In this document: positions 25,175-35,700 of the stretch, piece by piece
How positions within the stretch are numbered: the stretch's first letter is position 1
Layout: each line of letters starts with the position of its first letter
Assembly (NCBI RefSeq): GCF_011682065.1
Contig: NZ_VUYU01000008.1
Span: forward strand, 124,001 to 188,000
DNA length: 64,000 bases
Source of the DNA: Massilia rubra
Lineage (GTDB): Bacteria; Pseudomonadota; Gammaproteobacteria; Burkholderiales; Burkholderiaceae_D
Direction: 5' to 3'
Notes under the pieces: generated by a model
Databases searched by the model: none
What the model was told of the DNA's origin: nothing
The model's input: only the letters and a program-made list of their open reading frames with translations
Program-made: the position numbers and the translations under genes

Positions 25175-26406
25175 CGTTGGAGGGCGCACCATTGCGCATC
25201 CTGCACGTGCTCGATCACTCGATTCCGCTGCACAGCGGCTACACCTTCCGCACGCGCGCAATCCTCAACGAACAGCGCATCCTGGGCTGGCAGACCTTTC
25301 ACGTCACCAGTCCCAAACAGGGGATGACCCAGGCGGCCTTCGAGCACGTCGACGGCCTCGATTTCTACCGCACCGCGGCCGCCGGCGGCCCGCTCTCGCG
25401 CCTGCCGGTGTTCAACCAGGTCGCCGTCATCGACGTGCTGGAAGACCGCCTGCTCAACGTCGCCCTCGAAGTCAAGCCCGACGTGCTGCACGCGCATTCG
25501 CCGGCCCTGAACGCCGTGGCCGCGCTGCGCGTGGGGCGCCGCCTCGGCATCCCGGTGGTGTACGAAATCCGCGCCTTCTGGGAAGATGCCGCCGTCGATC
25601 ATGGCACCAGCCGCGAATGGGGCCTGCGCTACCGCATGACGCGCGCGCTGGAAACGTATGCGCTCAAACGGGTGGACGCCGCCACCACCATCTGCGAAGG
25701 CTTGCGCGCCGAAATCGTCGGGCGCGGCATCCCGGCCGACAAGATCACCGTCATCCCGAACGCGGTCGACGTGGCCGACTTCAGCGTCGATGGCGCGCGC
25801 GACGAGTCGCTGGCCTTGCGCCTGCACCTCGATGGCAAGTCGGTGCTCGGCTTCATCGGCTCGTTCTACGCCTACGAAGGCCTGGACGTGCTGCTGCGCG
25901 CCTTGCCGGCCATGCTGGCGGTGAACCCCGCCATCCGCGTGCTGCTGGTCGGCGGCGGCCCGCAGGACGCGGCGCTCAAGGCGCTGGCGCAACAGTTGAA
26001 CGTGGCGGAGCAGGTGATCTTTACCGGCCGCGTGCCGCACGACCAGGTGCAGCGCTATTACAACCTGGTCGACGTGCTGGTCTACCCGCGCCTGAAGATG
26101 CGCCTGACCGACCTGGTCACGCCCCTGAAGCCGCTCGAAGCGATGGCCCAGGGCCGCCTGCTGGCCGCCTCCGACGTGGGCGGCCACCGCGAACTGATCG
26201 ACGATGGCCGCACCGGCGTGCTGTTCGCCGCGGGCGATCCGGCCGCGCTGGCGCACAAGGTGCTCGATCTCCTGGCCGCGCCGGAACGCTGGGCCGCGCT
26301 GCGCGCCAACGGCCGCGCATTCGTCGAGCGCGAACGCACCTGGGCCGCCAGCGTGGCGCGCTACCAAAAGGTGTATGGCTCGCTCAAGCGCGCCGGCGAC
26401 CAATGA
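25171..26406 (+). CDS. Glycosyltransferase, exosortase A system-associated (TIGR04063-like)
   Basis: A 411-residue GT-B/GT4 transferase. The ATG at 25171 overlaps the previous stop. Conserved parts are ILHVLDHSIPLHSGYTFRT at the N-terminus, HAHSPALNAVAAL, VYEIRAFWEDAAVDHG, VIPNAVDV, LGFIGSFYAYEGLDVLL, YYNLVDVLVYPRLKMRLTDLVTPLKPLEAMA and DGRTGVLF. It fits the group of transferases restricted to exosortase A loci. It most likely adds one sugar to the lipid-linked repeat unit; donor unknown. Confidence 0.9.
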   Translation: MTLEGAPLRILHVLDHSIPLHSGYTFRTRAILNEQRILGWQTFHVTSPKQGMTQAAFEHVDGLDFYRTAAAGGPLSRLPVFNQVAVIDVLEDRLLNVALEVKPDVLHAHSPALNAVAALRVGRRLGIPVVYEIRAFWEDAAVDHGTSREWGLRYRMTRALETYALKRVDAATTICEGLRAEIVGRGIPADKITVIPNAVDVADFSVDGARDESLALRLHLDGKSVLGFIGSFYAYEGLDVLLRALPAMLAVNPAIRVLLVGGGPQDAALKALAQQLNVAEQVIFTGRVPHDQVQRYYNLVDVLVYPRLKMRLTDLVTPLKPLEAMAQGRLLAASDVGGHRELIDDGRTGVLFAAGDPAALAHKVLDLLAAPERWAALRANGRAFVERERTWAASVARYQKVYGSLKRAGDQ

Positions 26407-27584
26407 AAATCCTGACCTTCACGACGCTGTTCCCGAACCAGGTCAAGCCGAACCACGCCATTTTTGTCGAGACGCGCCTGCGCCACCTGGTCGCCAGCGG
26501 CCAGGTGGAGGCGCGCGTGGTCGCGCCGGTGCCGTGGTTTCCGTTCACGGGCAAGCGTTTCGGCCAGTACGGCGACTTTGCGCGCGTGCCCGCCAGTGAA
26601 GAGCGCTTCGGCCTGCCGGTGCTGCACCCGCGTTATCCGGTGATCCCGAAGATCGGCATGAATTTTTCGCCGGCGCTGCTGGCCAACGCCGCCAGGGCCA
26701 CGGTGGGCCGCATGCTGGACGAGGGATTTGACTTCGACCTGATCGACGCCCACTATTTCTATCCCGACGGCGTGGCGGCGGTCAAGCTGGGCAAGCATTT
26801 CAACAAGCCGGTGGTGATCACCGCGCGCGGTTCGGACATCAGCCTGATTCCCAATTTTGCCAAACCGCGCAAGATGATCCAGTGGGCCGCCGCCAACGCC
26901 GCCGCCGTCATCACCGTGTGCGACGCGCTCAAGACGGAGCTGGTGCAACTGGGCGCCGACCCGGCGACCATCACGCCGCTGCGCAACGGCGTCGACTTGC
27001 AGCGCTTCCGGCAGGGCGATCGCGCGGGCCTGCGCCGCGAGCTCGGGCTCGATGGCTTTACCTTGCTCTCGGTCGGGCACCTGGTGGAGCTCAAGGGCCA
27101 CGACCTGGCCATCGGCGCGCTGCCGCTGCTCCCTGGCGTGACCCTGCTGATCGCCGGCAGCGGCGTGGAACTGCCACGCTTGCAGGCGCTGGCGCGCGAA
27201 TTGAAGGTCGAAGAGCGCGTGCGCTTTTTGGGCGCGGTGCCGCAGCCCGAGCTGCCGCGCTATTACGGCGCCGCCGACGCGCTGGTGCTGGCGTCGAGCC
27301 GCGAAGGCTGGGCCAACGTGCTGCTCGAATCGATGGCCTGCGGTACGCCCGTGGTGGCGTCCCGCGTATGGGGCACGCCGGAAGTGGTGGCGGCGCCAGC
27401 CGCCGGCGTGCTGATGGTCGAGCGCAGCCGCCAGGGCGTGGCCGACGCCGTCAACGCGCTGCGCGCCGATTATCCGGCGCACGACGACACGCGCCGCTAC
27501 GCCGAACAGTTCAGCTGGGACAGCACCACCGCCGGCCAGCTGAAACTCTTTAACGCGATCGTGGGGAAACCGCCATGCCGTTGA
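26403..27584 (+). CDS. Glycosyltransferase family 4 protein
   Basis: A 393-residue GT-B enzyme that overlaps the previous gene by ATGA. It starts MKILTFTTLFPNQVKPNHAIFVE, a typical GT4 N-terminus. Further marks are DLIDAHYFYPDGVAAV, ITARGSDI, LRNGVDLQRF, LLSVGHLVELKGHDLAI and SSREGWANVLLESMACGTPVVAS, which contains the nucleotide-sugar-binding E-x7-E motif. It should act in the cytoplasm on the lipid-linked EPS intermediate. Its end overlaps the next start by ten bases. Sugar specificity cannot be read from the sequence. Confidence 0.9.
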   Translation: MKILTFTTLFPNQVKPNHAIFVETRLRHLVASGQVEARVVAPVPWFPFTGKRFGQYGDFARVPASEERFGLPVLHPRYPVIPKIGMNFSPALLANAARATVGRMLDEGFDFDLIDAHYFYPDGVAAVKLGKHFNKPVVITARGSDISLIPNFAKPRKMIQWAAANAAAVITVCDALKTELVQLGADPATITPLRNGVDLQRFRQGDRAGLRRELGLDGFTLLSVGHLVELKGHDLAIGALPLLPGVTLLIAGSGVELPRLQALARELKVEERVRFLGAVPQPELPRYYGAADALVLASSREGWANVLLESMACGTPVVASRVWGTPEVVAAPAAGVLMVERSRQGVADAVNALRADYPAHDDTRRYAEQFSWDSTTAGQLKLFNAIVGKPPCR

Positions 27585-28534
27585 CAAGCACCCCGCTCAT
27601 TTCGGTCATCATCCCCTGCTACAACGCGCAGCGCTACATCGGCGCGACCATCGCCTCGGTGCTGGCGCAAAAAGACATCGCGCTTGAGATCATCGTCGTC
27701 GACGACGGCTCGCGCGACGAGTCGGTGGCGCTGGTGCGCAAGGGTTTTCCGGCGGTGCGCATCATCGAGCAAGCCAATGCCGGCGTGGCGGCGGCGCGCA
27801 ATACGGGAATCGCGGCGGCGCGCGGCGAGTGGATCGCGTTTATTGACGCCGACGACATCTGGCTGCCCGGTAAGCTGGCCGCCCAGCTGGCGCAGATGGC
27901 GGCGTTGCCCGAATGCCGCATGTGCTACACCGCGTGGAAGGTGTGGCCGAGCGACGTGCCGCAGCCGGCGCAGGACTACCTGGCGCGCCTGCAAGAGGAA
28001 GCGGTGGATGCCGCGCTTTGGCGTGGCGCGACCGGCTGGATCTATCCGCAACTGCTGCTCGACTGCGTGGTGTGGACCTCGACCGTGCTGATGCAGCGTA
28101 CCTTGCTGGCCGAATTGAACGGTTTCGACACCAGCCTGCGCCTGGGCGAAGATTACGACCTGTGGCTGCGCGCCTCGCGCATCACGCCGATTGTCCGCGT
28201 GGCGCGGCCGTACGCCCTGTACCGGATTCACCCTGCCAGCATCACCCGCGCCACGCCGGCCGAAAACTACCGCGCGCGCGTGATCGGCCAGGCGCTCGGC
28301 CGCTGGGGCCTGGCGTCGCCCGACGGGCGCAGCGGCGACGCCCAGGCGGTACGGCGCATGCTGGCCAAGAGCTGGAGCGACTTCGCCGGCGCGCACCTGG
28401 CCGCGCGCAACCTGGGCCAGGCGCGGCGCGCCGCCTTCGCCGCGCTGCGCTCCGACCCCACCCACATGCCAGGGTGGAAAGTGCTGGTCAAGACGGGCCT
28501 GAAGGCGCTGTCGCCATCAAAGGAAAAAGCATGA
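27575..28534 (+). CDS. Glycosyltransferase family 2 protein
   Basis: A 319-residue GT-A inverting glycosyltransferase, the only GT2 in the operon. It shows the standard signature: SVIIPCYNAQRYI at ~10-22, IIVVDDGSRDES with the first Asp pair, NAGVAAARNTGI and FIDADDIW with the metal-binding D-x-D. A second acidic motif is in LGEDYDLWLRASR (E-D acid/base region). The C-terminal ~70 residues are helical and lack membrane segments. It probably adds one sugar to the growing repeat unit. Start overlaps the previous stop by ten bases, and its end overlaps the next gene by ATGA. Confidence 0.92.
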   Translation: MPLTSTPLISVIIPCYNAQRYIGATIASVLAQKDIALEIIVVDDGSRDESVALVRKGFPAVRIIEQANAGVAAARNTGIAAARGEWIAFIDADDIWLPGKLAAQLAQMAALPECRMCYTAWKVWPSDVPQPAQDYLARLQEEAVDAALWRGATGWIYPQLLLDCVVWTSTVLMQRTLLAELNGFDTSLRLGEDYDLWLRASRITPIVRVARPYALYRIHPASITRATPAENYRARVIGQALGRWGLASPDGRSGDAQAVRRMLAKSWSDFAGAHLAARNLGQARRAAFAALRSDPTHMPGWKVLVKTGLKALSPSKEKA

Positions 28535-29637
28535 CACTCAATATCGGACTGGTGGCGCGCTGCCTGAACACCGAACATATTCGCGGCATGGGCAAGTACG
28601 TGTTCGAGCTGCTCAGCCACTCGAAGGAGCATCCCGAGATGCACTGGCGCCTGTTCGGCGACGACGACCGCCACGGCATGGTCACGCCGCCCGGCGCCAA
28701 CCTGGAAACCGATGTGTTCACCTTTCGCGGCGACCGTTTCCGCGCCTGGGAGCAGCTCGGCCTGCCGCTGCGCCTGCGCAAGCTCGATATCGACCTGCTG
28801 CACGCGACCGAGGGCGCCTTGTCGCTGTGGCAGCCGAAACCGACGGTGGTAACGGTGCACGACACGCTGGCGTGGGAAGAACGGGCCGACACGCTCGGCG
28901 CGCGCCTGTACTGGGACCACACGATCCCGGCGGCGTTGAGAAAATGCGCGCACGTGATCACCATCAGCGAATGCTCGCGCACCGACATCCTGGCGCGCTG
29001 GCCCTGGCTGGAACCGAAGCTGACGGTGATCCCGCACGGGATCGACGAAGCCTACTTCACCAATGAACAGAGCGCGATGCATGCGGATCTGGCGCAGAGA
29101 ATCGGCACGTCGCCGTATGCCGTCTACCTGGGCGGGCCGATGAAGCGCAAGCGCCCCGAGTGGGCGATGGAGGTGATCGCCGCCAGCGCCCAGAAGGACC
29201 TGAAACTGGTCATCTGCGGCTTCGGCGCCGCCGCCCGCCGCACCGCCCTGGCCGAACTGCCGCCCCATTTGCAGGGCCGCGTGCTGTTCGCCGAATTCCT
29301 GTCCGACGCCGAACTGCGCGCCTTGTATCGCGGCGCCCAGGCGGTGCTGTACCCGACCCTGTACGAAGGCTTCGGCTTTCCCGCGCTGGAGGCGCAGGCG
29401 GCCGGGGTGCCGGTCATTTTCAGCGCCTTGGGCAGCCTGAAGGAGTTGATTGGCCCGCTGGCGATGGTGGTGCCGCCGCACGACCTGGACGCCTGGGTCG
29501 CGGCGCTGGACCGGGCCGGCACGCTGGGCGAGCAGCGCGCGCCGATGGTGGCCGCCGCCGCGACATGGGTGCGCAAGTTCGCCTGGTCCGAGAGTTTCGC
29601 CAGCCACCTGGCGGTGTATCGCAAAGTGCGTGGCTGA
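28531..29637 (+). CDS. Glycosyltransferase family 4 protein (mannosyltransferase-like)
   Basis: A 368-residue GT-B enzyme. The ATG at 28531 has AAAGGAAAAAGC directly upstream. Motifs: NTEHIRGMGKYVFELL near the N-terminus, LLHATEGALSLW, VVTVHDTLAWE, ITISECSRTDIL, VIPHGIDEAYF, and LYPTLYEGFGFPALEAQAAGVPVI with the E-x7-E donor site. This pattern is common in transferases of O-antigen and EPS assembly. It is followed by the next transferase after three bases. Donor and acceptor are unknown. Confidence 0.9.
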   Translation: MTLNIGLVARCLNTEHIRGMGKYVFELLSHSKEHPEMHWRLFGDDDRHGMVTPPGANLETDVFTFRGDRFRAWEQLGLPLRLRKLDIDLLHATEGALSLWQPKPTVVTVHDTLAWEERADTLGARLYWDHTIPAALRKCAHVITISECSRTDILARWPWLEPKLTVIPHGIDEAYFTNEQSAMHADLAQRIGTSPYAVYLGGPMKRKRPEWAMEVIAASAQKDLKLVICGFGAAARRTALAELPPHLQGRVLFAEFLSDAELRALYRGAQAVLYPTLYEGFGFPALEAQAAGVPVIFSALGSLKELIGPLAMVVPPHDLDAWVAALDRAGTLGEQRAPMVAAAATWVRKFAWSESFASHLAVYRKVRG

Positions 29638-29640
29638 TCG

Positions 29641-30921
29641 ATGAAGAAAGTGCTGGTCATCGCCTATCTGTATCCGCCGATTTTCAATTCGGGGACGCGC
29701 CGCAGTCTCGAATTCGTCAACCATTTGCCCGATCATGGCTGGACCCCGACCGTGCTGACGGTCGACAGCCCCGACCCCCAGCACTGCGACCCCTCGCTGC
29801 TGGACGAAGTGCGTCCCGGCACCCGCATCGAACGCGCGCCCTTGTGGACGCGCCACATGGCGCCCAGGTTCGCGGCAAGATTCGCCGCCGTGGTCGACCC
29901 GCAACGCCTGGCCGGCGCCCTCGAGTGGCGCGTGCGCCGCCTGTGGAACGTGCCGGACGAATGCGCCAGCTGGATTCCGATGGCGGTGGAGCATGCGCTG
30001 CGCCTGCATGCGCAGGAGCCGTTCGACGCCATCTACGCCACCGGCTGGCCGTGGTCCTCCTTTTTGGTCGCCGAAAAAGTCAGCCGCCGCAGCGGCGTGC
30101 CGTTCGTGGTCGATTATCGCGACCTGTGGAAGCCGGCCGAGGTGGCGTGGGACAAGACCAGCTGGCTGCAACGGCGCCTGAACCCGGGCCTGGAGCGGCG
30201 CGTGCTGCGCGCGGCGTCCGGCGTGATCGCCACCACCGAATCGTTCCTGGGCCTGCTGCCGCAAGCGCTGCTGCCGAAGAACCGCTTTTTCATCACCAAC
30301 GGCTTCGATGAAGACGACTTTCCACCGGCCGCGCCGGCGCCGGCCGATGAGCGCATGCGCATCGTCTACACCGGCGTATGGCGCCCCGGCTACGGCCCGG
30401 ACGACCTGTATGCGGCGGTGCGGCTGCTCAAGGAGCGCGGCACGCCCAAGCTGGCGCGCTTGACAATCGTGGTGGCCGGCTACGCGCCCGGTCCCGCGCG
30501 CGAGTACGGCATCGACGACATCGTCGAGGAACGCGGGCGCGTGCCGCATGCCGAGGCAACCGCGCTGATGTCGGGCGCCAGCGTCTTGTACCTGCCGGTT
30601 TCGAAAGGCGTCTACGAGCACGCCAGCATGCCGGGCAAGCTGTTCGAATACCTGGGCAGCGGGCGCCCGATCCTGGCGTCGGCGCAGCCGGTCAGCGAAG
30701 TGGCCAAGACGCTCACCCAGGTGGGCGGAGCGCGGCGCGCCGATCCGGGCGATGTGGCCGCACTGGCCGACATCCTCGCCACCCTGTGCCAGGACGGCCC
30801 GGGCGCGATTTTTTCAAAGCGCATTCCGAGCGAACTGGCGATGTACACGCGCGCCAGCCTGACCGGCAAGCTGGCGCTGGCCCTTGGCGCCATCGTGCGG
30901 CACCCACGGAGCGCCGCATGA
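29641..30921 (+). CDS. Glycosyltransferase family 4 protein
   Basis: A 426-residue GT-B protein. It starts MKKVLVIAYLYPPIFNSGTRRSLEF, characteristic of transferases with a glycosyltransferase-4-like N-terminal domain. Other marks are IYATGWPWSSFLVAEKVSRR, FVVDYRDLWKP, ITNGFDEDDF, IVYTGVWRPGYGPDDL and SKGVYEHASMPGKLFEYLGSGRPILA. The last of these replaces the classical E-x7-E with K-L-F-E-Y, as in fucosyl/WcaI-like groups. The final Wzx gene overlaps it by ATGA. Confidence 0.88.
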   Translation: MKKVLVIAYLYPPIFNSGTRRSLEFVNHLPDHGWTPTVLTVDSPDPQHCDPSLLDEVRPGTRIERAPLWTRHMAPRFAARFAAVVDPQRLAGALEWRVRRLWNVPDECASWIPMAVEHALRLHAQEPFDAIYATGWPWSSFLVAEKVSRRSGVPFVVDYRDLWKPAEVAWDKTSWLQRRLNPGLERRVLRAASGVIATTESFLGLLPQALLPKNRFFITNGFDEDDFPPAAPAPADERMRIVYTGVWRPGYGPDDLYAAVRLLKERGTPKLARLTIVVAGYAPGPAREYGIDDIVEERGRVPHAEATALMSGASVLYLPVSKGVYEHASMPGKLFEYLGSGRPILASAQPVSEVAKTLTQVGGARRADPGDVAALADILATLCQDGPGAIFSKRIPSELAMYTRASLTGKLALALGAIVRHPRSAA

Positions 30922-32378
30922 GCACCGTGCGGCGCGCCATGGTGTTTTCCTTCCTCGAGAGTTATCTCGGCATCGCCCTGAACCTGGTGTCGTTCGTGCT
31001 GCTGGCGCGTTTGCTCACGCCCAAGCAGGTCGGCCTGTTTTCGGTGGCGCTGGCAATCATCAGCGTCACGCAGGTCATCCGCGATTTCGGGCTGGTGAAT
31101 TTTCTGATCCAGAAAAAGGAGCTCACCGGCGAATACATCGCCAGCGCCTGGGGCCTGGCCCTGATCCTCGGTTGCAGCCTGTTTTTGCTGATTCAACTGT
31201 GCGCGCCGCTGATCGGCGCCTTTTATCATGAAGAGAGCCTGACCACCATCGCCCGCATCGTCGCGCTCAATTTCCTGATCCTGCCCTTCAATTCGGTGTG
31301 CCTGGCGCTGCTGCGGCGGGAACTCAATTTCCAGTCGGTGATGCGGATCAACCTGTCGGCGGCCGTGCTCTCGACCATCGCCACCCTGCTCATGGCGTGG
31401 CAGGGCGCGGGCGCGTACGCGCTGGCCTTCGGCGCGGTGTTGAACAACGCGATCATCGCCGCCGGCATCTGGCACGTGGGCGCGGCCGGCCGCCTGCTGC
31501 GTCCCGCCCTGACCAAGTGGCGCGAGATCATGAAGTTCGGCGGGCCGCTCACCGTGGCCAACGTGATCACCTCGATCACCATGGATATCAACGATCTGGC
31601 GGTCGGCAAGATCATGGGCTTTTCGGCGGTGGCCATCGCCAGCCGCGCCCAGGGCTTGATGAACCTGTTTCATCGCGATTTCATGGGCGCGGTGCGCAAT
31701 GTGGCTTATCCGGCGTTTTCGAAAGCGGTGCGCAATGACGATAACCTGGAAGAAAAATATGTCGTCAGCGTCACCAATGTGACCGCGATCGCCTGGACCT
31801 TTTATGGCTTTGCCGCGCTGTTTCCGCTCGAAGTACTGCGCTTGATGTTCGGCCCGCAGTGGGACCAGTCGGCACCGCTGGTGCCGTTCTTTTGCCTGGC
31901 CGGCGCGGCCAGCGCCATGATCAACCTGACCCCGACCGTGCTGCTGGCGGCCGGCCACTCGAAACTGGTGGCCACGGCCGAACTGATCATCCAGCCGGTC
32001 AAGGCGATCGCCCTGTGCCTGGTGGTTTTCTATTACCGCAACCTGCAGTATTTCGCGATCGGCTTCATGGTAATGGCCCTGGTCAGCGTGCCGTACTGGT
32101 ATGCGCTCAAGCAACGCCGCCTGCCGACCGACTTCGGCGCCCTGTTGCGCTATGTGGGCATGAACCTGATGCTCGCGCTGCTCAGCCTGGCGCCGGCGAT
32201 CGCGCTCACGCTATGGCTGCGTCCGGCCGGCCAGGCGCTCGGCCACGCGGCCTTCTTTAGTTGCGCCGGCGCCACCTGCGTAGCCTGGCCGCTGCTGCTG
32301 TGGGCTTTTCGTCATCCCTTGTACCGCGAGTTCCTGGCCATCGTCCAGGCCCGCCGCGCGAGCGCCGCCGGCAAATAA
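30918..32378 (+). CDS. Lipopolysaccharide/oligosaccharide flippase (Wzx-like)
   Basis: A 486-residue polytopic membrane protein of the MOP/MATE-type polysaccharide transporter superfamily (RfbX/Wzx type). About 12-14 hydrophobic helices span the length. The N-terminal FSFLESYLGIALNLVSFVLLARLLTPKQVGLFSVA region and IQKKELT, FGGPLTVANVITSITMDINDLAVGKIMG and ASRAQGLMNLFHRDFM segments are typical of LPS flippases. It moves the finished lipid-linked repeat to the periplasmic face. It is the last gene of the 20-kb plus-strand operon; the next gene follows after an AT-rich gap. Confidence 0.9.
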   Translation: MSTVRRAMVFSFLESYLGIALNLVSFVLLARLLTPKQVGLFSVALAIISVTQVIRDFGLVNFLIQKKELTGEYIASAWGLALILGCSLFLLIQLCAPLIGAFYHEESLTTIARIVALNFLILPFNSVCLALLRRELNFQSVMRINLSAAVLSTIATLLMAWQGAGAYALAFGAVLNNAIIAAGIWHVGAAGRLLRPALTKWREIMKFGGPLTVANVITSITMDINDLAVGKIMGFSAVAIASRAQGLMNLFHRDFMGAVRNVAYPAFSKAVRNDDNLEEKYVVSVTNVTAIAWTFYGFAALFPLEVLRLMFGPQWDQSAPLVPFFCLAGAASAMINLTPTVLLAAGHSKLVATAELIIQPVKAIALCLVVFYYRNLQYFAIGFMVMALVSVPYWYALKQRRLPTDFGALLRYVGMNLMLALLSLAPAIALTLWLRPAGQALGHAAFFSCAGATCVAWPLLLWAFRHPLYREFLAIVQARRASAAGK

Positions 32379-32445
32379 GACGCCGGTATTGTCAAACATA
32401 TTAGCGCCGTTGGTTTTCTATAATTGTTATCCCGATCGCCGCAAG

Positions 32446-32703
32446 CTATTCATTACCGGCCTCACCGGTTAATATAGCGGCGCTGCGCTCGCGATAATGC
32501 CAAGCCGGCCACAATATTATACTCGCGGTAATATTGACCGGCTCTTCATTCTTATTCCAATTCGGCAAGTTAATAATCATTGCCATTCCATCATTCCACG
32601 AAAATATATATTCATATTTCCCGTTTTGTTTATGAACCGTCATTTCATACGCATGAAATATGCGGGTAAAATGCTGTTTCCATGCCGCAACTAAAGATTT
32701 CAT
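32446..32703 (-). CDS. Small hypothetical protein or gene remnant in an AT-rich gap
   Basis: An 85-residue frame in the 407-base gap between the flippase gene and the large Tat-type protein. It has a natural-looking composition (many Trp, Tyr, Asn) with segments such as WKQHFTRIFHAYEMTVHKQ, KYEYIFSWNDGMAMI and NITASIILWPAWHYRE. The frame stays open 14 codons upstream of the ATG (RSLNNPNSAA) and then meets a stop, and there is no ribosome site. This looks more like the 3' end of a decayed gene than a complete one. Base composition is much richer in A+T than the neighbours, suggesting transfer. I do not recognise the family. The overlapping plus-strand frame (32497-32694) looks less natural. 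Confidence 0.4.
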   Translation of the reverse strand: MKSLVAAWKQHFTRIFHAYEMTVHKQNGKYEYIFSWNDGMAMIINLPNWNKNEEPVNITASIILWPAWHYRERSAAILTGEAGNE

Positions 32704-32785
32704 CGCCGCGCTATTGGGGTTGTTTAAAGAACGAGCGACGCCGCGTTAATAGCACTTTTTTCATTGTTATTACGAAGAAACCATT

Positions 32786-35700
32786 ATGACCGATCTGCAA
32801 CGCCGTATATTCCTCCGACGCTCCACCATGCTCGTTGCCTCCGGCGCGCTCACCGCTTGCGGTGGGGGCGGTGGCGGCGGCGATGGCGCCGCAGCCGCGC
32901 CCACCTCGACCGCCGCCAGCGGCGTGCAGACCACCGCTTCCGGTCCCTTCGACCAGGGGACGCCGCCGGTCGTGCCGCAGCCGGGCGCGCCGGTTCCGAA
33001 CGCCTCGTTTACCGTTGTCAGCACCACCGGCCAGGCCTCGGCGCCGTTCTGCCTGGGCTTCGCCTTCCGTCGCGGCGATGTGCCGGCGGGACGCACGCTT
33101 GGCTCGGACCAGGGCGCCCTGCAGGTCAACGTCAAGAACGTGTGGCCGGACGGTTCGCTCAAATTCGCGCTGCTCTCCGGCCAGGCCAGCCTGCCCACGC
33201 CATCCGGCACCACCGTCAACCTGGGCGTGCTCGCGACCGGCGCGAGCGAGAGCCCGATCGAGACGGCGCGCCTGCGCACCAGCGGCGCGGTGGCCGCGGT
33301 CGGCTGCGGCGCGTTCGGCACCGTCAGCTGGCAGGGCGCCGACTGGGACAGCCCGTTCAAGACGTGGGTCAGCGGTCCGCTGATGTCGTCCTGGATCTAC
33401 CGCAAGCCGGTCGGCAGCGACCCGCACCTGGTGGCCTGGCTGGAAGTGCGCCTGTGGGCCAGCGGCGCGCTCGAAGTGCTGCCGTGGATCGAAAACGGTT
33501 ACCTGCGCGTGGCCGCGCCGTCGAACAAGGCGGCCACCTACACCTTTTCGCTCAATGGCAGCTTGCGCATGTCGGCCGCGATCGACCTCAAACACCATCA
33601 GCGCACCCCCTTGATCAGCGGGACCGCCCTGTCGTATTGGGGTGGCGCCGATCCCGGCGTGGTGCCGCGCCAGAACGCGAACTATTTGCAGGCGAGCGAA
33701 CTGGTGCCGTCGTACCAGGCGCGCCTGACCGCCGACGCAAGCGCGGTCAAGGCCCTGGTGGCCAGCTACACGCCGCTGCAGGCGGGTAACTTCACCTACG
33801 ACAGCGACAGCATGGCCTCGTCCGGCTACCAGGATCCGATCGGCCTGCTGCCGCAGCATGACGTGCTGTTCCTGGTGGCCGACACCCCGGCCACCTTCGC
33901 CGGCGTGGTGCGCAACGGCTTCTCGGCCGGCCGCTACGGCCTGCATTACCGCGACGAGAGCACCAATCGCCCGCTGCGCTTTTCCAGCTATCCGACCCTG
34001 AACATCCGCAACGGCCATGGTTTCAAGGATACCGGCGGCTCCACCAACGGCCAATACACCCCGGTGGCCACGGGCGGCAATCCGCCCGGCTGGGATGTGG
34101 CGCACAGCCCTTCGGTCGGTTTTGCGGCCTACCTGGTCACCGGCCGCTTTTACTTCATGGAGCAGGTGCAGTTTGCCGCCACCGCCAATTACCTCGGCAA
34201 TGGCGACAATACCGCGCTGCGCACCGGCAGCCTGGGCCTGGTGCAGACCGCCGTCGCGGCTTGGCAGACCCGCAGCTGCGCGTGGGACTGGCGCACGCGC
34301 GTGCAAGCCCTGTGCGTGACGCCCGACGACGACCGCGAGCTGCGGGCCGAATTCATCGCCTCGGTGGAAGCGAATATCGAACACTTCCACGGCCGTTACG
34401 TGGCCCGTCCGAACAACCCGTTCGGCTGGATCAAGCCGGGCGAAGGCTATGACGGCACCATCCGCATGGGTTCACCATGGCAGCAGGACTTCGTCACCGC
34501 GGCCTTTGGCTATTCGGTCTCGCTGGGTTTACCGATTTCGGCGGCCGCCAGCACCAAGCTGGGCGCCTTCTTCGCCTGGAAGGCGCGCAGCGCGGTCGGC
34601 CGGCTCGGCACCAAGGACGCTTTCTGGTACATCAACGCGGTGCCGTACACGATGGTGATTTCGCCCGACGCCAGGCCCGATTACGATAACGGCACCGGTC
34701 CCTGGTACAGCTCCGAGGCCGAGGTGTACCGCGCCACGTACGCCACGCCGCCGGTCTGGATGGGCAAGACCGAGGGCGTGCTGGCCGCCGAATACATGCC
34801 GGGCGAGCGCGCCATGTGGGGCAACCTGGTGCCGGCCATCGCCTACGCGGTGCGCCATGGGGTGCCGGGCGCGCGCGAGGCGTACGAGCGCATGACGCGC
34901 GCCACCAACTGGGGCGCCTTGCGCGCCGCCTTCGACGCCAAGCCGGTGTGGGGCGTGAAACCGGCGCTGTATGCGCCGACCCAGCCAGTGCCGGTGCCAA
35001 GCACGCCGCAGGAAGGCGATCCATCGTGGTTCGCCGGCACCGGGCTGGGCGAGTGGATCGAGATCGCCGGCACCGCCGGCGCCGGCGGCTCGGCGGTGCA
35101 TGCCTACAGCGGCATCGCCTTCAATGAACGCAGCAATGAAATCCTGATCGCGGCCGCCGGCGGCCACCTCGATTCGCCCGACAACCGCGTGGTGTCGCTG
35201 CGCCTGACCGACAATGCGCCGGTGTGGCGGCTACTCCACAGCCAGAGCTCGCCCGCGGCGATGGACGTGGCCTATTACGCCGACGGCACGCCGACCTCGC
35301 GCCACCTGTACAGCACCATGCATTACGTGCCGCAGTTGAACCGGGTGATGACCTTCGGCGTGCGCGGCGCCTACGGCAATGCGCACTCCTTCCACAACGT
35401 CGATGGCTTCGACCTGGAAACGAACACCTGGGACCGGCCCGGCACCTGGGCCGACATTCCGACCGGGCACCTGGGCGCGGTATCGATCCGCGCCACGGGC
35501 GACATCTGGAGCACCGGGCTGGCGCGTTTTTCGGCCAGCACCCGCACCTGGAGCGAGCCGATCACGCAGCGCACCAACGATACGATCCGCTGGCCGATCG
35601 CGCACGACACGCTGCGCAACCAGCTGTTTTCGCTGAACTGGGCGGACGGCATGGGTTACGGGGCGCTGGGGGTGTTCGCTTCACGCGTGCCGCTCGCCGG

